Both the position numbers and the translations under genes were made by a program. The notes beneath the pieces are model-generated. The model did not search any database. It saw only the letters and a program-made list of their open reading frames with translations, and was not told the origin of the DNA. From the NCBI GenBank assembly GCA_039707655.1, contig CM077665.1, forward strand, positions 310,000,486-310,064,485: a stretch of DNA of 64,000 nucleotides. The letters are read 5' to 3'. The first letter of the stretch is position 1, and every line of letters starts with the position of its first letter. This document shows, piece after piece, positions 21,812-34,085 of this stretch. This DNA comes from Elymus sibiricus (taxonomy: Eukaryota > Streptophyta > Magnoliopsida > Poales > Poaceae).

Positions 21812-24372
21812 CACCCACATCTGGACGGCTGGCAAAGAGTTTATCATTCTGCGAGCTCCATATGAGAAGGGTGGCATAGAAGCAAGTGCACTTCGTTTCA
21901 CAGGACAGGGGTTAGACTACTCATATGAATAAGCAGAGAACTTCTTCGAGGACTTATGAACATAATGATTTGAAGAATAATGAGAATATTCATGACCCTT
22001 AGATTTTCCCTGCGAAACAGAAGCATTAACATGAGAATGATATGATTTTTGACCATATGAGGAATTTGGTCAATGTGAGGACTTTGGTCCTTGTGAAGAC
22101 TTTGGTCCAACTGAAGAATTTGATCTGGGGTTCCTATTCTTCACTAGTGGTGTCATGAGGAAATTCACTTGAAGATTTTCAAGGCACCTTTTGGGGACCC
22201 AGATTTTCTTCATTGGAGGACCGTTCCTGCAGTTAGTACCAACATATCTGGAAAATACTTCACCATTCTGATTTTTGAACAGTTTATAGTTGGAGTCAAT
22301 TGACTCATCAGAGGAATGTGAAGATTCACAAGTAAAGCCAGATAAAGTGGATGGATCTACAGGAGGTCCTTTTGCAGCAACCCATGAACTTTTGGGGTAC
22401 TGCTCAGGTTTGCAGTAAGATCCATCAGCATTGAGTTTCCTCTCAAATGCAATACCGTCTTTCATAGGGTTCCTGTTCAGAATCTGCTTTTTGAGCACAT
22501 CCCAAAGGGTTTGATGCCCTTTGAGACTTTTGTATATGCCTATCACATACAATTCCTTCAACCCTGCATTTTCGTCAGTGATACTAGTGGTATCCTGAGA
22601 TGAGGAATTTGTGACCACGGAAATAGTTGAAGAATTTGCAGCGATAGAAGCATTTGAACATTCAGGTGAAGAATGAGCAGTTTCACGTTCGATGCATTTC
22701 AAGCAAGGTGGAACGAAATCTTCCTGAGCGGTACTGATCTGTTGACCAAGCAAGGAGTCATTATCCCTTTGAAGATCTTCATGAGACACCCTTAGTTTCT
22801 CAAGATCTTGCTTTCTTTGAAGAAATTCATAAGAAAGCTTCTCATGATCGACTAAGAGAGCCTCATGACGACTTTGAAGGTTATCATACTTGGACTGAAG
22901 ACTTTGAAGGTCCTTAGTCAAAGTTTGAGTTTGATCCACTTCCTCATTCAACAGGTCATCGCTTTTGTCTAGCTGTTTCTGAAGCTTTTCAATGGCACTT
23001 TGTTGTTTAGTAGCAATATTAGCAAGTTTGGAATAGCTAGGTTTCATGTAATCCTCAGATTCACCATCACTTGATTCAGAGGAGGAATGGTGTTTGAGTA
23101 CCTTGGCACCTTTTGCCATGAAGCAATAGGTGGGAGCATAGTCGTCGTTGCTAACGTCAGAGTAGTTGGATTTGCCATTTTCCTCAACGTTGAAGATGGA
23201 CTTGCTGACGAAAGCAGTAGCGACAGCTAGGCTCGCCACACCAGAGTCTGACTCCTCCTCAGATTCCTCCTCTTCCTCATATTCTTCAGATTCTTCTTCA
23301 GAATCCATTTCCTTGCCAATAAGTGCCCGAGCCTTCCTTAAGTTGTTCTTCTTGTGCGACGAGGACTTTGAAGATGAGGACTTTGCAGATGAGGACTTTG
23401 AATATTTCTTTTTTTTCTTCGAGTCATCAGAACTGCCATCCTTGTATTTCTTCTTTCTTGACTCTTTTTCCCATAGAGGACAGTCAGAGATAAAGTGACC
23501 AGATTTCTTGCATTTGTGGCAAGTTCTCTTCTTGTAGTCGCTTGATGAAGAATCTGATTACTTCATGCCACTTTTTGATGATTTTCCAAACCGACCTCTC
23601 CTTGAGAACTTCTAGAACTTCCTCACGAGCATTGCTAGCTCCTGACTCAGTTCTTCAGGATCACCAAGGCTACTATCAGATTCTTCATCTTCGGATGAGG
23701 AAATTGCCTTGGCCTTCAAAGCACGAGATCTTCCATAACTTGGCCCGTAGAGGTCTCTCTTCTCAGCTTGTTGGAATTCATGAGTATTGAGTCTCTCTAG
23801 AATATCAGCAGGATCTAGTGACTTGTAGTCTCTACGTTCTTGAATCATCAAAGCAAGTGTATCGAATGAGGAATCAAGAGATCTCAGCAGTTTCTTCACC
23901 ACCTCATGGTCGGTGATGTCAGTGGCACCAAGAGCCTGTAGCTCATTGGAGATATCAGTGAGGCGATCAAAAGTTTGCTAAACATTTTCGTTGTCGAGTC
24001 TTTTGAAGCGGTTGAAGAGATTGCGAAGACATCAACTCGAGAGTCACGTTGAGTTCAAATACCCTCATTGACTTTGGACAGCCTATCCCAGATAAGCTTA
24101 ACAGTCTCCAAAGCACTCACTCTGCCATACTGACCTTTGCTCAGATAGCCACATATGATATTCTTCGCTTGAGAGTCGAGTTGCTTGAATCTCTTCACAT
24201 CAGCAGCGGTTATAGTGGGAGTGACAAAAGGAACACCATTTTCCACAACATTCCAGAGATCATTGTCAATTGCCTCAAGATGCATGTGCATCTTGTTCTT
24301 CCAGTAGGGGTAGTTCGTCCCATCGAAGGTAGGACACCCAGCTGAGACCTTGATCATGACTGCAGTCGACAT
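21812..24372 (-). pseudogene. Gag of minus Sirevirus element
   Basis: Start ATG 24372-24370, right after the leader. The first 105 residues match the copia gag domain (UBN2/gag-polypeptide type; FDGTNYPYWKNKM). A one-base loss near 24030 shifts frame, and the next open part is 23902-23612, ended by TAG 23614-23612. A CCHC zinc knuckle (C-x2-C-x4-H-x4-C) lies at about 23524-23483 but in the broken stretch. The ORF 23308-22070 holds the Ser/Glu acidic tract, a long coiled coil (about 23050-22700) and a Ser-rich tail. Compared with the plus copy it has several extra indels. Confidence 0.85.
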
Positions 24373-24425
24373 AACTAAAACTCCAGGTGGTTAAACCAAA
24401 ATCACACAGAACAAGGGATTACCTT

Positions 24426-24437
24426 GCTCTGATACCA
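24426..24437 (-). other. Primer-binding site, minus Sirevirus element
   Basis: TGGTATCAGAGC on the minus strand, two bases inside the 5' LTR, complementary to the 3' end of plant initiator tRNA-Met, as usual for Ty1/copia elements. Confidence 0.92.
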
Positions 24438-24439
24438 AT

Positions 24440-25990
24440 TGAAAGTGCGTTATATCGACTAGAGGGGGGGGGGTGAATAGGCGATTTTTACAAATTCGTC
24501 ACTGAGGAATTACTGATTGAGGAATTTGCTAAGTGACGAACTACTTGCAGCGGAATAGTACTCAAGTGCATGCGGAACATAGCAGTAGCATAGTCATCAT
24601 GATGAAATGAAACCTGCACAGAGCGAAAGTAGCGTGAACAGGATAAGCAGGCTGAAGATAAAGTGACTGAAGAATTTGAGATGAGGAAATTGAGAAAGTC
24701 TTCAGTCAAATTCTTCAAACATTAACGATCAGATTCATCAACAAATACTTTGAGGAAATGAAGGGGTTGAGGAAATAGAACCAGGTGCTCGATGAAGACA
24801 GTGATTTGATGACCCAGTTCCAACTGCTGTGACAGTCGTACGTCTGGTTTGGAGCGGCTTGGTATTTAAACCAAAGGACACACAGTCCCAGGACACACAG
24901 TCCTTACCGTATTCTCCTTGATCTAAAGTCACACAGTCGTTGCCCAACACTCGTGGTAAGTCTTCAGGGTAGACTTCCAAACCCTCACAAACTTGGTCAC
25001 CCGGCGATCTACAATTGACTGCTGGATGCTCTAGACCATGGTCACCTGGCGATCCCCAATTGACTGCAGGAGGCACTAGACCATGACGCCTAACCGTCTG
25101 GAAGATACACAGTCTTCAAAGGTAAAAAGCGTCGGTTCCACACAGGAACAATTTCTTCAGTGATGCTCAATCACTTTGGGTTTTGGTGGTTTGGTTTTTG
25201 GGTTTTTCCTCACTGATGATTTTCGCTCAAAGTCCTTGAGGAATGGGTTTCTCTCAAATGACAAGTGTCAAGTTCTCTCTCGGAGCAGCCAACCAGATAG
25301 TGGTTGTGGTGGCGGCTATTCATAGCTAGGATGCAACCCGACATGATAAGACATAAATGCCCCCCAATGATATGACCGTTAGGTGGATAAAATATCTGGA
25401 CAGCTGGCGCAAAGCACCGCAATGGTCGGAATTTGAACTGTCAAATTCCTCAGGGCTTATCATATTCCTCACTTGTAGGCAATTCACACTGGCGAAATCC
25501 TAACTCCTCAGTCAGACCAATTTCCTCAGAGACCAGAAGAACATCGTCTCTGTCACTGAAGATCTTGACTGAACTGCAAGAGATTTCCAAAGGCTTCACT
25601 CGAAAGATTGGGTTATGTTGAGGCTTTTGAGTTGAGCATCAGATGGAAATTTTTCCTTAGTATTACCTCGGCCCCCTTTAACAGTACAATGTTTCCTATG
25701 ACTCAAAGAAGGAAATGAAATAATAAAAACTAAAGTCTTCACGCTTCATAATCCTCGTTAATATCTTCAAGGTCACACCGAATTCTTCAACTTCAAAGTC
25801 TTCAGGGAATACCAAATTCTTCACCAAAGTCTTCAGTTGAAGACATTCATTTTTAGGGGTCGATATTCTTCGAATATACCAAACTCCTCATCGACTTATA
25901 GAGCCTGTGTACACTCACAAACATATTAGTCCCTTAACCTATAAGTCTTCAATACACCAAAATCACTAAGGGCCACTAGATGCACTTACA
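24440..25990 (-). repeat. 5' LTR of minus Sirevirus element
   Basis: About 1551 bp; minus-strand ends are TGTAAGTGCATC... and ...GCACTTTCA. It is similar along its length to the 1563-bp LTR at 50053-51615, where the start is TGTTAGTG, so one base differs at the terminus. The short G run at 24465-24473 and a TATA-like TATGAATA (25324-25317; TATAAATA in the plus copy) are local differences. The Athila-like host resumes at 25991. Confidence 0.92.
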
Positions 25991-27096
25991 TTATATGTCA
26001 AAATTGTTGACGTTGGACAAGGAAGACAACGTAATGATTTATTTATGTTCATATCCACATAGAAGTTATATTGTCATAGATCCTTCAACATGTGGTGCTT
26101 GCTCAATATCTTTGCTAGCCAAAAATTCCGCACTAAGTAGAGATACTACTTGTGCATCCAAAAACCCAAACCCAAATTCATTCTTTGAGTGTCCACCATA
26201 CCTACCTACGGATCGAGTAAGATCCTTCAAGTAAGTTGTTGTCGGTGCAATAAGGCAATAAAAATTGCTTCTAAAAGTGTTTTGATCAATTAGTGTAAGA
26301 GAAAATTGAGCGCTATACGAACTTATGATGGCAAAGTAATAAAAGTGACGGACTGCATAATAAAGGTTGCTATCAAAGGGGGCAATATAGTGTGACGTTG
26401 TTTTACATTAAGGGATTGGGCTTACAAACCAAAAAGCGCATGACAACCTCTGCTTCCCTCTGCGAAGGGACTATCTTTTACTTTTATGTATTTACATTTA
26501 TGCAAGAGTCAAAGTATTCTTCCCTATTCCTTTTTACTTTTTCCTTTTGCAAGCATCATGTGGTGAGGAAAGATCTAGGCACATATATCCAGTTGGATAT
26601 GAGTGGGCATGAGTTATTATTGTTGACATCACCCTTGAGGTGAATACGTTGGGAGGCGAAACTATAAGCCCCTATCTTTCTATGTGTCCGGTTGAAACTT
26701 TTTGCTCATGGGTATGCCGTGAGTGTTAGCAATCATAGAAGACTAAATGATGGTTGAGTATGTGGACTTGCCAAAAGGCCCCGACATGAGACCCTTCCTG
26801 AAAATATGATGAATTGTAGTTGCAAAGTTGACTGAGAACACAATTTGTTGGTTTTCAATAAGGTTTCTGCTTTATACTTCTATGTTGTGATGAATTGTTA
26901 CTTGTTCATGAGAAGTTATATGATAAAAGTGTATTGATAAGTTTTATGATAGAGTTTGTTGCTGTTATGATAATAAGCATGATGCTTCTATGTCCTTATT
27001 TTGTTTTTATCGACACCTCTCTCTCAAACCATGTGGACATGCTTTTCAATTTCGGCTTTTCGCTTGAGGACAAGCGAGGTCTAAGCTTGGGGGAGT
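25991..27096 (+). other. 3' internal end of Athila-like host element
   Basis: Noncoding sequence upstream of a 3' LTR in plus orientation. The polypurine tract AAGCTTGGGGGAGT (27083-27096) directly precedes the LTR start TGATACG. No gag or pol remains on this side: the minus Sirevirus element ends at 25990, and everything further upstream of the host element lies beyond it or is lost. Short ORFs here show no domain. Confidence 0.75.
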
Positions 27097-27502
27097 TGAT
27101 ACGTCCATTTTGCATCATGATTTCCTACTGTTATTTATTATGTTTTGTTGAATAATAATGCTTTAGGGAGTGATTCTAATGCCTTTTCTCTCATAATATG
27201 CAAGGTTTACACAAAGAGGGAGAATACTGGCAGTTGGAATTCTGGACCTGAAAAAAGCAAATAAGAGATACCTATTCTGTACATCTCCAATGGAGCTGAA
27301 ACTTTACGGAGATTATTTTTGGATTTAATAAAAAATACTGGAGCAAAGAACTACCGAAGGGGGCCACCCTGGTGGGAATAAGACACCAGGGCGTGCCCTG
27401 GTGGGTTGTGCCCTCCTCGGCCCACCTACGATGCCCATCTTCTGGTATATACACTTTTGACCTAGAAAAAATAAGAGGAGGACTTTCGGGATGGAGCACC
27501 GC
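27097..27502 (+). repeat. 3' LTR of Athila-like host element, left fragment
   Basis: Starts TGATACGTCCATTTTGC after the polypurine tract and is interrupted at 27502 by another Athila-like element. The remaining part is 34086-35144. The TGATACGTCC start and TGGGTTATCA end are characteristic of Triticeae Athila-type LTRs (Sabrina/WHAM group, from memory). Confidence 0.82.
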
Positions 27503-29092
27503 TGCTACTTCTTGAGCTTGCGTTGGTTTTCCCTTGAAGAGGAAAGGGTGATGCAGCAAAGTAGATAAGTATTTCCCTCAGTTGTTGAGAACCAAGGTAT
27601 CAATCTAGTAGGAGATACAAGCAAGTCCCCAATAGATGTACCTACACAAATAATCAAACACTTGCACCCAACGTTATAAAGGGGTTGTCAATCCCTTCAC
27701 GGTTACTTGCAAGGATGAGATCTGATAGAGATGGATATAGAAGATTACTAAAACGAAAAGTAAAACAAAAGTAAAAAGAGTGCAACAAAGTATTTTTGGT
27801 ATTTTTGGTTTATAGATCTGAAAATATAATATGCAAAGTAGACCCGGGGGCCATAGGTTTCACTAGAGGCTTCTCTCTTGAAGGAAAATAATACGGTGGG
27901 TGAACAAATTACTGTCGAGCAATTGATAGAAAAGCGCATAGTTGTGACGATATCCAAGGCAATGATTATGCATATCGGAATCACGTCCGTGTCAAGTAGA
28001 CCGAAACGATTCTGCATCTACTACTATTACTCCACACATCGACCGACTCCTGCCTGCATCTAGAGTATTAAGTTCATAAAGAACAGAGTAACGCATTAAG
28101 TAAGATGACATGATGTAGAGGGATAAACTCAAGCAATATGATGAAAACCCCATCTTTTTACCCTTGATGGCAACAATACAAATAAGTGCCTCGCTACCCC
28201 TACTTTGTCACTGGGTGAGGACACCGCAAGATTGAACCCAAAACCAAGCACTTCTCCCATTGCAAGAATTACCAATCTAGTTGGCCAAACCAAACCAATA
28301 ACTCGAAGAGACTTGCAAGGATATGAAATCATGCATATAAGAATTCAGAGAAGATTCAAATAATATTCATAGATAATCTGATCATAAACCCACAATTCAT
28401 CGGATCTCGACACACACACCGCAAAAGAGTATTACATCGGATAGATCTCCATGAAGATCATGAAGAACATGGTATTGAAGAACAAAGAGAGAGAAGAAGC
28501 CATCTAGCTACTAGCTATGGACCCGAAGGTCTGTGGTGAACTACTCACGCATCATCGGAGGGGCAATGGAGTTGATGTAGATGCCCTCCGTGATCGAATC
28601 CCCCTCCGGCAGATTACCGGAAAAGGCTCCAAGATGGGATCTCACGGAACAGAGGCTTCCGGCGGCGGAAAAGTATTTTCGTGGCTCTTTTTGGTATTGG
28701 GGGAATATTTGGGAATTTATAGGCCGAAGAATAGGGTTAGGAGGTCTGCCGTGGGGCCACAAGCCAGAGCGGCTCGCCCCCAAGCCTAGGGCGCGCCCTG
28801 GTGGCTTGTCGCCACAAGGCAGGTCTCCTGCCTTCATCTCCAAGTCTGGCAGGTTTCTTCTGGTCCAAGAAAAATCATTCCGAATATTTTATTCCATTTG
28901 GACTCCATTTAATATTCCTTATCTGCAATACTTAAAAACAAGGAAAAAACAGAAACTGGCACTAGGCACTAGATTAATAGGTTAGTCCCAAAAATAATAT
29001 AAAATAGCATATTAATGCATATAAAACATCCAAAACAGATAATATGATAGCATGGAACAATAAAAAATTATAGATACGTTGGAGACGTATCA
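27503..29092 (-). repeat. 3' LTR of Athila-like copy A
   Basis: 1590 bp; on the plus strand it starts TGCTACTTCTTGAGC and ends GAGACGTATCA. It contains a GGGCGCGCCC palindrome near 28788. The small ORF 28017-27748 recurs in all four LTRs of copies A and B only because the LTRs are homologous. Confidence 0.93.
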
Positions 29093-31940
29093 AGCATCCC
29101 CAAGCTTAATTCCTGCTCGTCCTCGAGTAGGTAAATGATAAAAACAGAATTTTTGATGTGGAATGCTACCTAACATATTTATCCATGTAATATTCTTTAT
29201 TGTGGCATGAATATTCAGATCCATAAGATTCAAAACAAAAGCTCAATATTGACATAAAAACAGTAATACTTCAAGCATACTAACAAGCAAGTGTGTCCTT
29301 TCAAAATAACATGGCCTTAGAAAGTTATCCCTACAATATCATATAGTCTGGCTATGCTCCATCTTCCCCACACAAAGTATCTAAATCATGCACACCCCCG
29401 ATGACAAGTCAAGCAATTGTTTCACACCTTTTATGTTCTCAAACCTTTTCAACTTTCACGCAATACATGAGCATGAGCCATGGATATAGCACTATAGGTG
29501 GCATAGAATATGGTGGAGGTTGTATGGAAAAAGGAGAAGATAGTCTCACATCAACTAGGCGTATCAACGGGCTATGGAGATGCCCATCAATAGATATCAA
29601 TGTGAGTGAGTCGGGATTGCCATGCAACGGATGCACTAGAGCTATAAGTGTGTGAAAGCTCAAAAAGAAACTAAATGGGTGTGCATCTAACTCGCTTGCT
29701 CACGAAGACCTAGGGCAATTTGAGGAAGCCCATCATTGGAATATACAAGCCAAGTTATATAATCAAAAATTCCCACTAGTATATGAAAGTGACAAAATAG
29801 GAGACTCTCTATCATGAAGATCAAGTTGCTACTTTGAAGCACAGGTGTGGAAAAAGATAGTAACATTGTCCCTTCTCTCTTTTCTCTCATTTTCCCCCTT
29901 TTTTTTATTTTGGTGGGCATCTTTGGCCTCTTTTTTTGGGCTTCATTGGCCTCTTTTATTATTTGTAAAGTCCGGAGACTCATCCCTACTTGTGAGGGAA
30001 TCATAGCTTCCATCATCCTTTCCTCTCATGGGACAATGCTCTAATAATGATGATCATCACACTTTTATTTACTTACAACTCGATACCTACAACAAGATAT
30101 GACTCTATATGAATGCTTCCGGTGGTGTACCGGGATGTGCAACGATCTAGCATAGCAAATGACATCAAAAAATGGACAAGCCATAAAAACATCATGCTAG
30201 TTGTCTTACGATCATGCAAAGCAATATGACAATGATGGTGCGTGTCATAAAAAAAACAGAACGGTGGAAGTTGCATGGCAATATATCTCGGAATGGCTAT
30301 GGAAATGCCATAATAGGGAGATATGGTGGCTGTTTTGAGGAAGGGTATATGGTGGCTGTTTTGAGGAAGGTGGGTTTAATGCACCGGCGAAAGTTGCGCG
30401 GTACTAGAGAGGCTAGCAAAGGTGGAAGGGTGAGAGTGCGTATAATCCATGGACTCACATTAGTCATAAAGAACTCACATACTTATTGCAAAAATCTATT
30501 AGTTATCGAAGCAAAGTGTTAGATGCATGCTCCTAGGGGAGAGGTTGGTAGGAGTAAACCATCGTGCGCTCCCGACCCTCACACAAAGGATGACAATCAT
30601 AAAACAAATCATGCTCCGACTTCGTTACATAACGGTTCACCATACGTGCATGCTACGGGAGTCACAAACTTCAACACAAGTATTTTTACCATTCCACAAT
30701 TACTCACTAGCATGACTCTAACATCACCATCTTTATATCTCAAAACTATATACAAGGAATCCAACTTCTCATAGTATTCAATGCACTATATATGAAAGTT
30801 TTTATTATATCCATCTTGGATGCCCATTATATTAGGACTAAATTCATAACCTAAACCAATTACCATGATGTTTAAAGACTCTCAAAATAATATAAGTGAG
30901 GTACGAGAGTTCAATTATTTCTATAAAATAAAGACACCACCGTGCTGTAAAAAGATATAAGTGAAGCACTAGAGCAACATTGCCTAGCTCAAAAGATATA
31001 AGTGAAGCACATAGAGTATTCTAATAAATTCACGATTAATGCGTGTCCCTCTCAAAATATGTGTGCAGCAAGGATGATTGTGGAAAACTAAAAAGTAAAG
31101 ACTCATATCATACAAGACGCTCCAAGCAAAACACATATCATGTGGTGAATAAAAATATAGCCTCAAGTAAATTTACCGATGGATTGAAGACGAAAGAGGG
31201 GATGCCTTCCGGGGCATCCCCAAGCTTAGGCTCTTTGGTATCCTTGAATATGGCATGGGGTGGCTTGGGAATCCCCAAGCTTAGGCTCTTGCCACTCCTT
31301 ATTCCATAGTCCATCAAATCTTTACCAAAAACTTGAAAACTTCACAACACAAAACTCAACAGAAAACTCGTGAGATCCGTTAGTATAAGAAAAACAAATC
31401 ACCACTTTAGGTACTGTTGTGAACTCATTATTTATTTATATTGGTGTAATATTTACTGTATTCCAACTTATCCATGGTTCATACCCCCCGATACAACCCA
31501 TAGATACATCAAAATAAGCAAACAACACAAAGAAAACTGAATCTGTCAAAAACAGAACAGTCTGTAGCAATCTGTAGACTTCGAATACTTCTGTAACTCC
31601 AAAAATTCTGAAAAATTAGGAAAATGAGGGAAATTTGTATATAAATCTTTTGTAAAAAATTCATATCCAATTAACGCTCTGGTGAATTTATAAAATTCCT
31701 GGACTGAGCGCAAAAGTTTCTGTTTTTCAATAAAACCAAATCAACAATCACCGTAAACCATCCCAAAGGTCTTACTTGGCACAAACACTAATTAAAACAA
31801 TAAAACACAATTACTACAGAGGTAATAATGTGTAAAACACTCAATAACAGAAGCAAAAAACAGAAAAACAAAATAAAATTGGGTTGCCTCCCAACAAGCG
31901 CTATTGTTTAACGCCCTTAGCTAGGCATAACGCAATAGAT
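29093..31940 (-). other. Noncoding internal region of Athila-like copy A
   Basis: About 2.8 kb, AT-rich, without a convincing ORF. It holds the functional polypurine tract (29107-29093), a poly-T-rich tract (29870-29935), a perfect 9-bp hairpin (31198-31206 / 31213-31221) and two further copies of the CATCCCCAAGCTTAGG motif (31214-31230; 31271-31285). It matches 41733-44415 of copy B nearly throughout. Confidence 0.75.
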
Positions 31941-32402
31941 CTAAGTATTGTCATCTTTAGTATGCAATCCATAAGTAGCTCTCATAATATATTCATAAGG
32001 TAATTTAATTTTATTTCTAGGAAAGTGTTCCATGCCTTTCCTTAATGGAAATTTGAATCTAATGTTTCCTTCTTTCATATCAATAATTGCACCGATCGTT
32101 CTAAGGAAAGGTCTACCAAGAATAATAGGGCATGTAGGATTGCAATCTATATCAAGAACAATGAAATATACGGGCACATAATTCCTATTTGCAACAATAA
32201 GAACAACATTAATCCTTCCCATAGGTTTCTTAATAGTGGAATCCGCTAGATGAAAATTTAAAGAGCAATCATCAAGATCATGGAAACCTAGCACACAAGC
32301 AAGCAAAAAGCAAACGAAAAGACGAACGGAAGAAGGGCGAATAAAAAGGCAAATTTTTCTGAAAATCTTTTTAGAAGTGGGGGAGAGGAAAACGAGAGGC
32401 AA
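31941..32402 (-). pseudogene. Aspartic protease fragment of Athila-like copy A
   Basis: 153-residue ORF whose residues ~50-130 match the second half of the gypsy/Athila protease: HLADSTIKKPMGRI, then PIILGRPFLRTIGAI, the flap-to-ILGR region. The first half with the catalytic Asp-Ser/Thr-Gly is absent; the N-terminal ~45 residues look like unrelated hydrophobic read-through across a deletion junction. It therefore cannot be an active protease. It is the only trace of gag-pro-pol in this element. Confidence 0.7.
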
Positions 32403-32467
32403 ATGTCAAATAATGTAAATGCAAGAGATGAGTTTGTGATGGGTACTAAGTAGGCTTGATGTAGATC

Positions 32468-32485
32468 TCCCCGCCAACGGCGCCA
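32468..32485 (-). other. Primer-binding site, Athila-like copy A
   Basis: Minus strand TGGCGCCGTTGGCGGGGA. It differs by one base from the tRNA-Asp-complementary TGGCGCCGTTGCCGGGGA present twice in copy B. It lies 12 bases inside the right LTR. Confidence 0.85.
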
Positions 32486-32496
32486 TAAATCCTTCT

Positions 32497-34085
32497 TGCT
32501 ACTTCTTGAGCTTGCGTTGGTTTTCCCTTGAAGAGGAAAGGGTGATGTAGCAAAGTAGATAAGTATTTCCCTCAGTTGTTGAGAACCAAGGTATCAATAT
32601 AGTAGAAGATACAAGCAAGTCCTCAATAGATGTACCTACACAAATAATCAAACACTTGCACCCAACGCTATAAAGGGGTTGTCAATCCCTTCACGGTTAC
32701 TTGCAAGGATGAGATCTGATAGAGATGGATATAGAAGATTACTAAAACGAAAAGTAAAACAAAAGTAAAAAGAGTGCAACAAAGTATTTTTGGTATTTTT
32801 TGTTTATAGATCTGAAAATATAATATGGAAAATAGACCCGGGGGCCATAGGTTTCACTAAAGGCTTCTCTCTTGAAGGAAAATAATACGGTGGGTGAACA
32901 AATTACTGTCGAGCAATTGATAGAAAAGCGCATAGTTGTGACAATATCCAAGGCAATGATTATGCATATAGGCATCACGTCCGTGTCAAGTAGACCGAAA
33001 CGATTCTGCATCTACTACCATTACTCCACACATCGATCGACTCCTGCCTGCATCTAGAGTATTAAGTTCATGAAGAACATTGCAACGCATTAAGTAAGAT
33101 GACATGATGTAGAGGGATAAACTCAAGCAATATGATGAAAACCCCATCTTTTTACCCTTGATGGCAACAATACAAATACGTGCCTCGCTACCCCTACTTT
33201 GTCACTGGGCGAGGACACCGCAAGATTGAACCCAAAACCAAGCACTTCTCCCATTGGAAGAATTACCAATCTAGTTGGCCAAACCAAACCAATAACTCGA
33301 AGAGACTTGCAAGGATATGAAATCATGCATATAAGAATTCAGAGAAGATTCAAATAATATTCATAGATAATCTGATCATAAACCCAGAATTCATCGGATC
33401 TCGACAAACACACCGCAAAAGAGTATTACATCGGATAGATCTCCATGAAGATCATGAAGAACGTGGTATTGAAGAACAAAGAGAGAGAAGAAGCCATCTA
33501 GCTAGTAGCTATGGACCTGAAGGTGAGTGGTGAACTACTCACGCATCATCGGAGGGGCAATGTAGTTGATGTAGATGCCCTCCGTGATCGAATCCCCCTC
33601 CGGCAGATTACAGAAAAAGGCTCCAAGATGGGATCTCACGGGAACAGAGGCTTCCGGCGGCGGAAAAGTATTTTCGGGGCTCTTTTTGGTATTGGGGAAT
33701 ATTTGAGAATTTATAGGCCGAAGAATAGGGTTAGGAGGTCTGCCGTGGGGCCACAAGCCAGGGGGGCGCCCCCCCCCCCTTGGGCGCGCCCTGGTGGCTT
33801 GTCGCCACACGGCAGGTCTCCTGCCTTCATCTCCAAGTCTGGCAGGTTTCTTCTGGTCCAAGAAAAATCATTCCGAAGATTTTATTTCGTTTGGACTCCG
33901 TTTAATATTCCTTATCTGCAATACTCAAAAACAAGGAAAAAACAGAAACTGGCACTAGACACTAGATTAATAGGTTAGTCCCAAAAATAATATAAAATAG
34001 CATATTAATGCATATAAAATATCCAAAACAGATAATATAATAGCATGGAACAATCAAAAATTATAGATACGTTGGACACATATCA
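32497..34085 (-). repeat. 5' LTR of Athila-like copy A
   Basis: 1589 bp, partner of 27503-29092. The right terminus reads GGACACATATCA instead of GGAGACGTATCA. A C-run and G-run region near 33757-33783 differs from the partner. Confidence 0.93.

Larger units (their letters stand above)
10329..25990 (-). mobile_element. Sirevirus-type Ty1/copia element, minus copy, truncated at its 3' end
   Basis: Minus-strand order: 5' LTR (25990-24440), tRNA-Met-type PBS, gag, protease, integrase, RT-RNase H, long spacer, env-position ORF, 3' noncoding region. Integrase before RT marks Ty1/copia. The long gag with coiled coil, the extra ORF after pol and repeated AGGGGGAG tracts mark the Sirevirus (SIRE/Maximus) lineage. 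The 3' LTR and last ~200 bases of the internal region are missing because Tat-1 begins at 10328. The copy at 50053-64000 is its close relative and defines what is missing. A TA-embedded element (15218-17948) adds 2.7 kb to its pol-env spacer. It lies in the 3' internal part of an Athila-like element. Confidence 0.92.
27503..34085 (-). mobile_element. Pol-less Athila-like element, copy A
   Basis: 6583 bp with two full LTRs (27503-29092 and 32497-34085). Minus orientation is shown by the tRNA-Asp-type PBS at 32485-32468 beside the right LTR and the polypurine tract AAGCTTGGGGATGCT beside the left LTR. Flanks ACCGC (27498-27502) and GCCGC (34086-34090) form a target duplication with one mismatch. 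The internal region is only 3.4 kb and holds just a protease fragment, so it is non-autonomous. LTRs differ at many positions, more than in copy B, so it is the older of the two. Confidence 0.92.

Noticed and set aside
27748..28017. 89-residue ORF with related copies at 32742-33011, 40401-40658 and 45559-45921
   Set aside because: It recurs only because all four lie at the same place in homologous LTRs; it shows no domain and breaks easily between copies.
29439..29663. Small ORFs in the noncoding internal regions of the Athila-like copies (also 42110-42298, 43537-43830)
   Set aside because: Short, without domain, and present in both copies only through homology.
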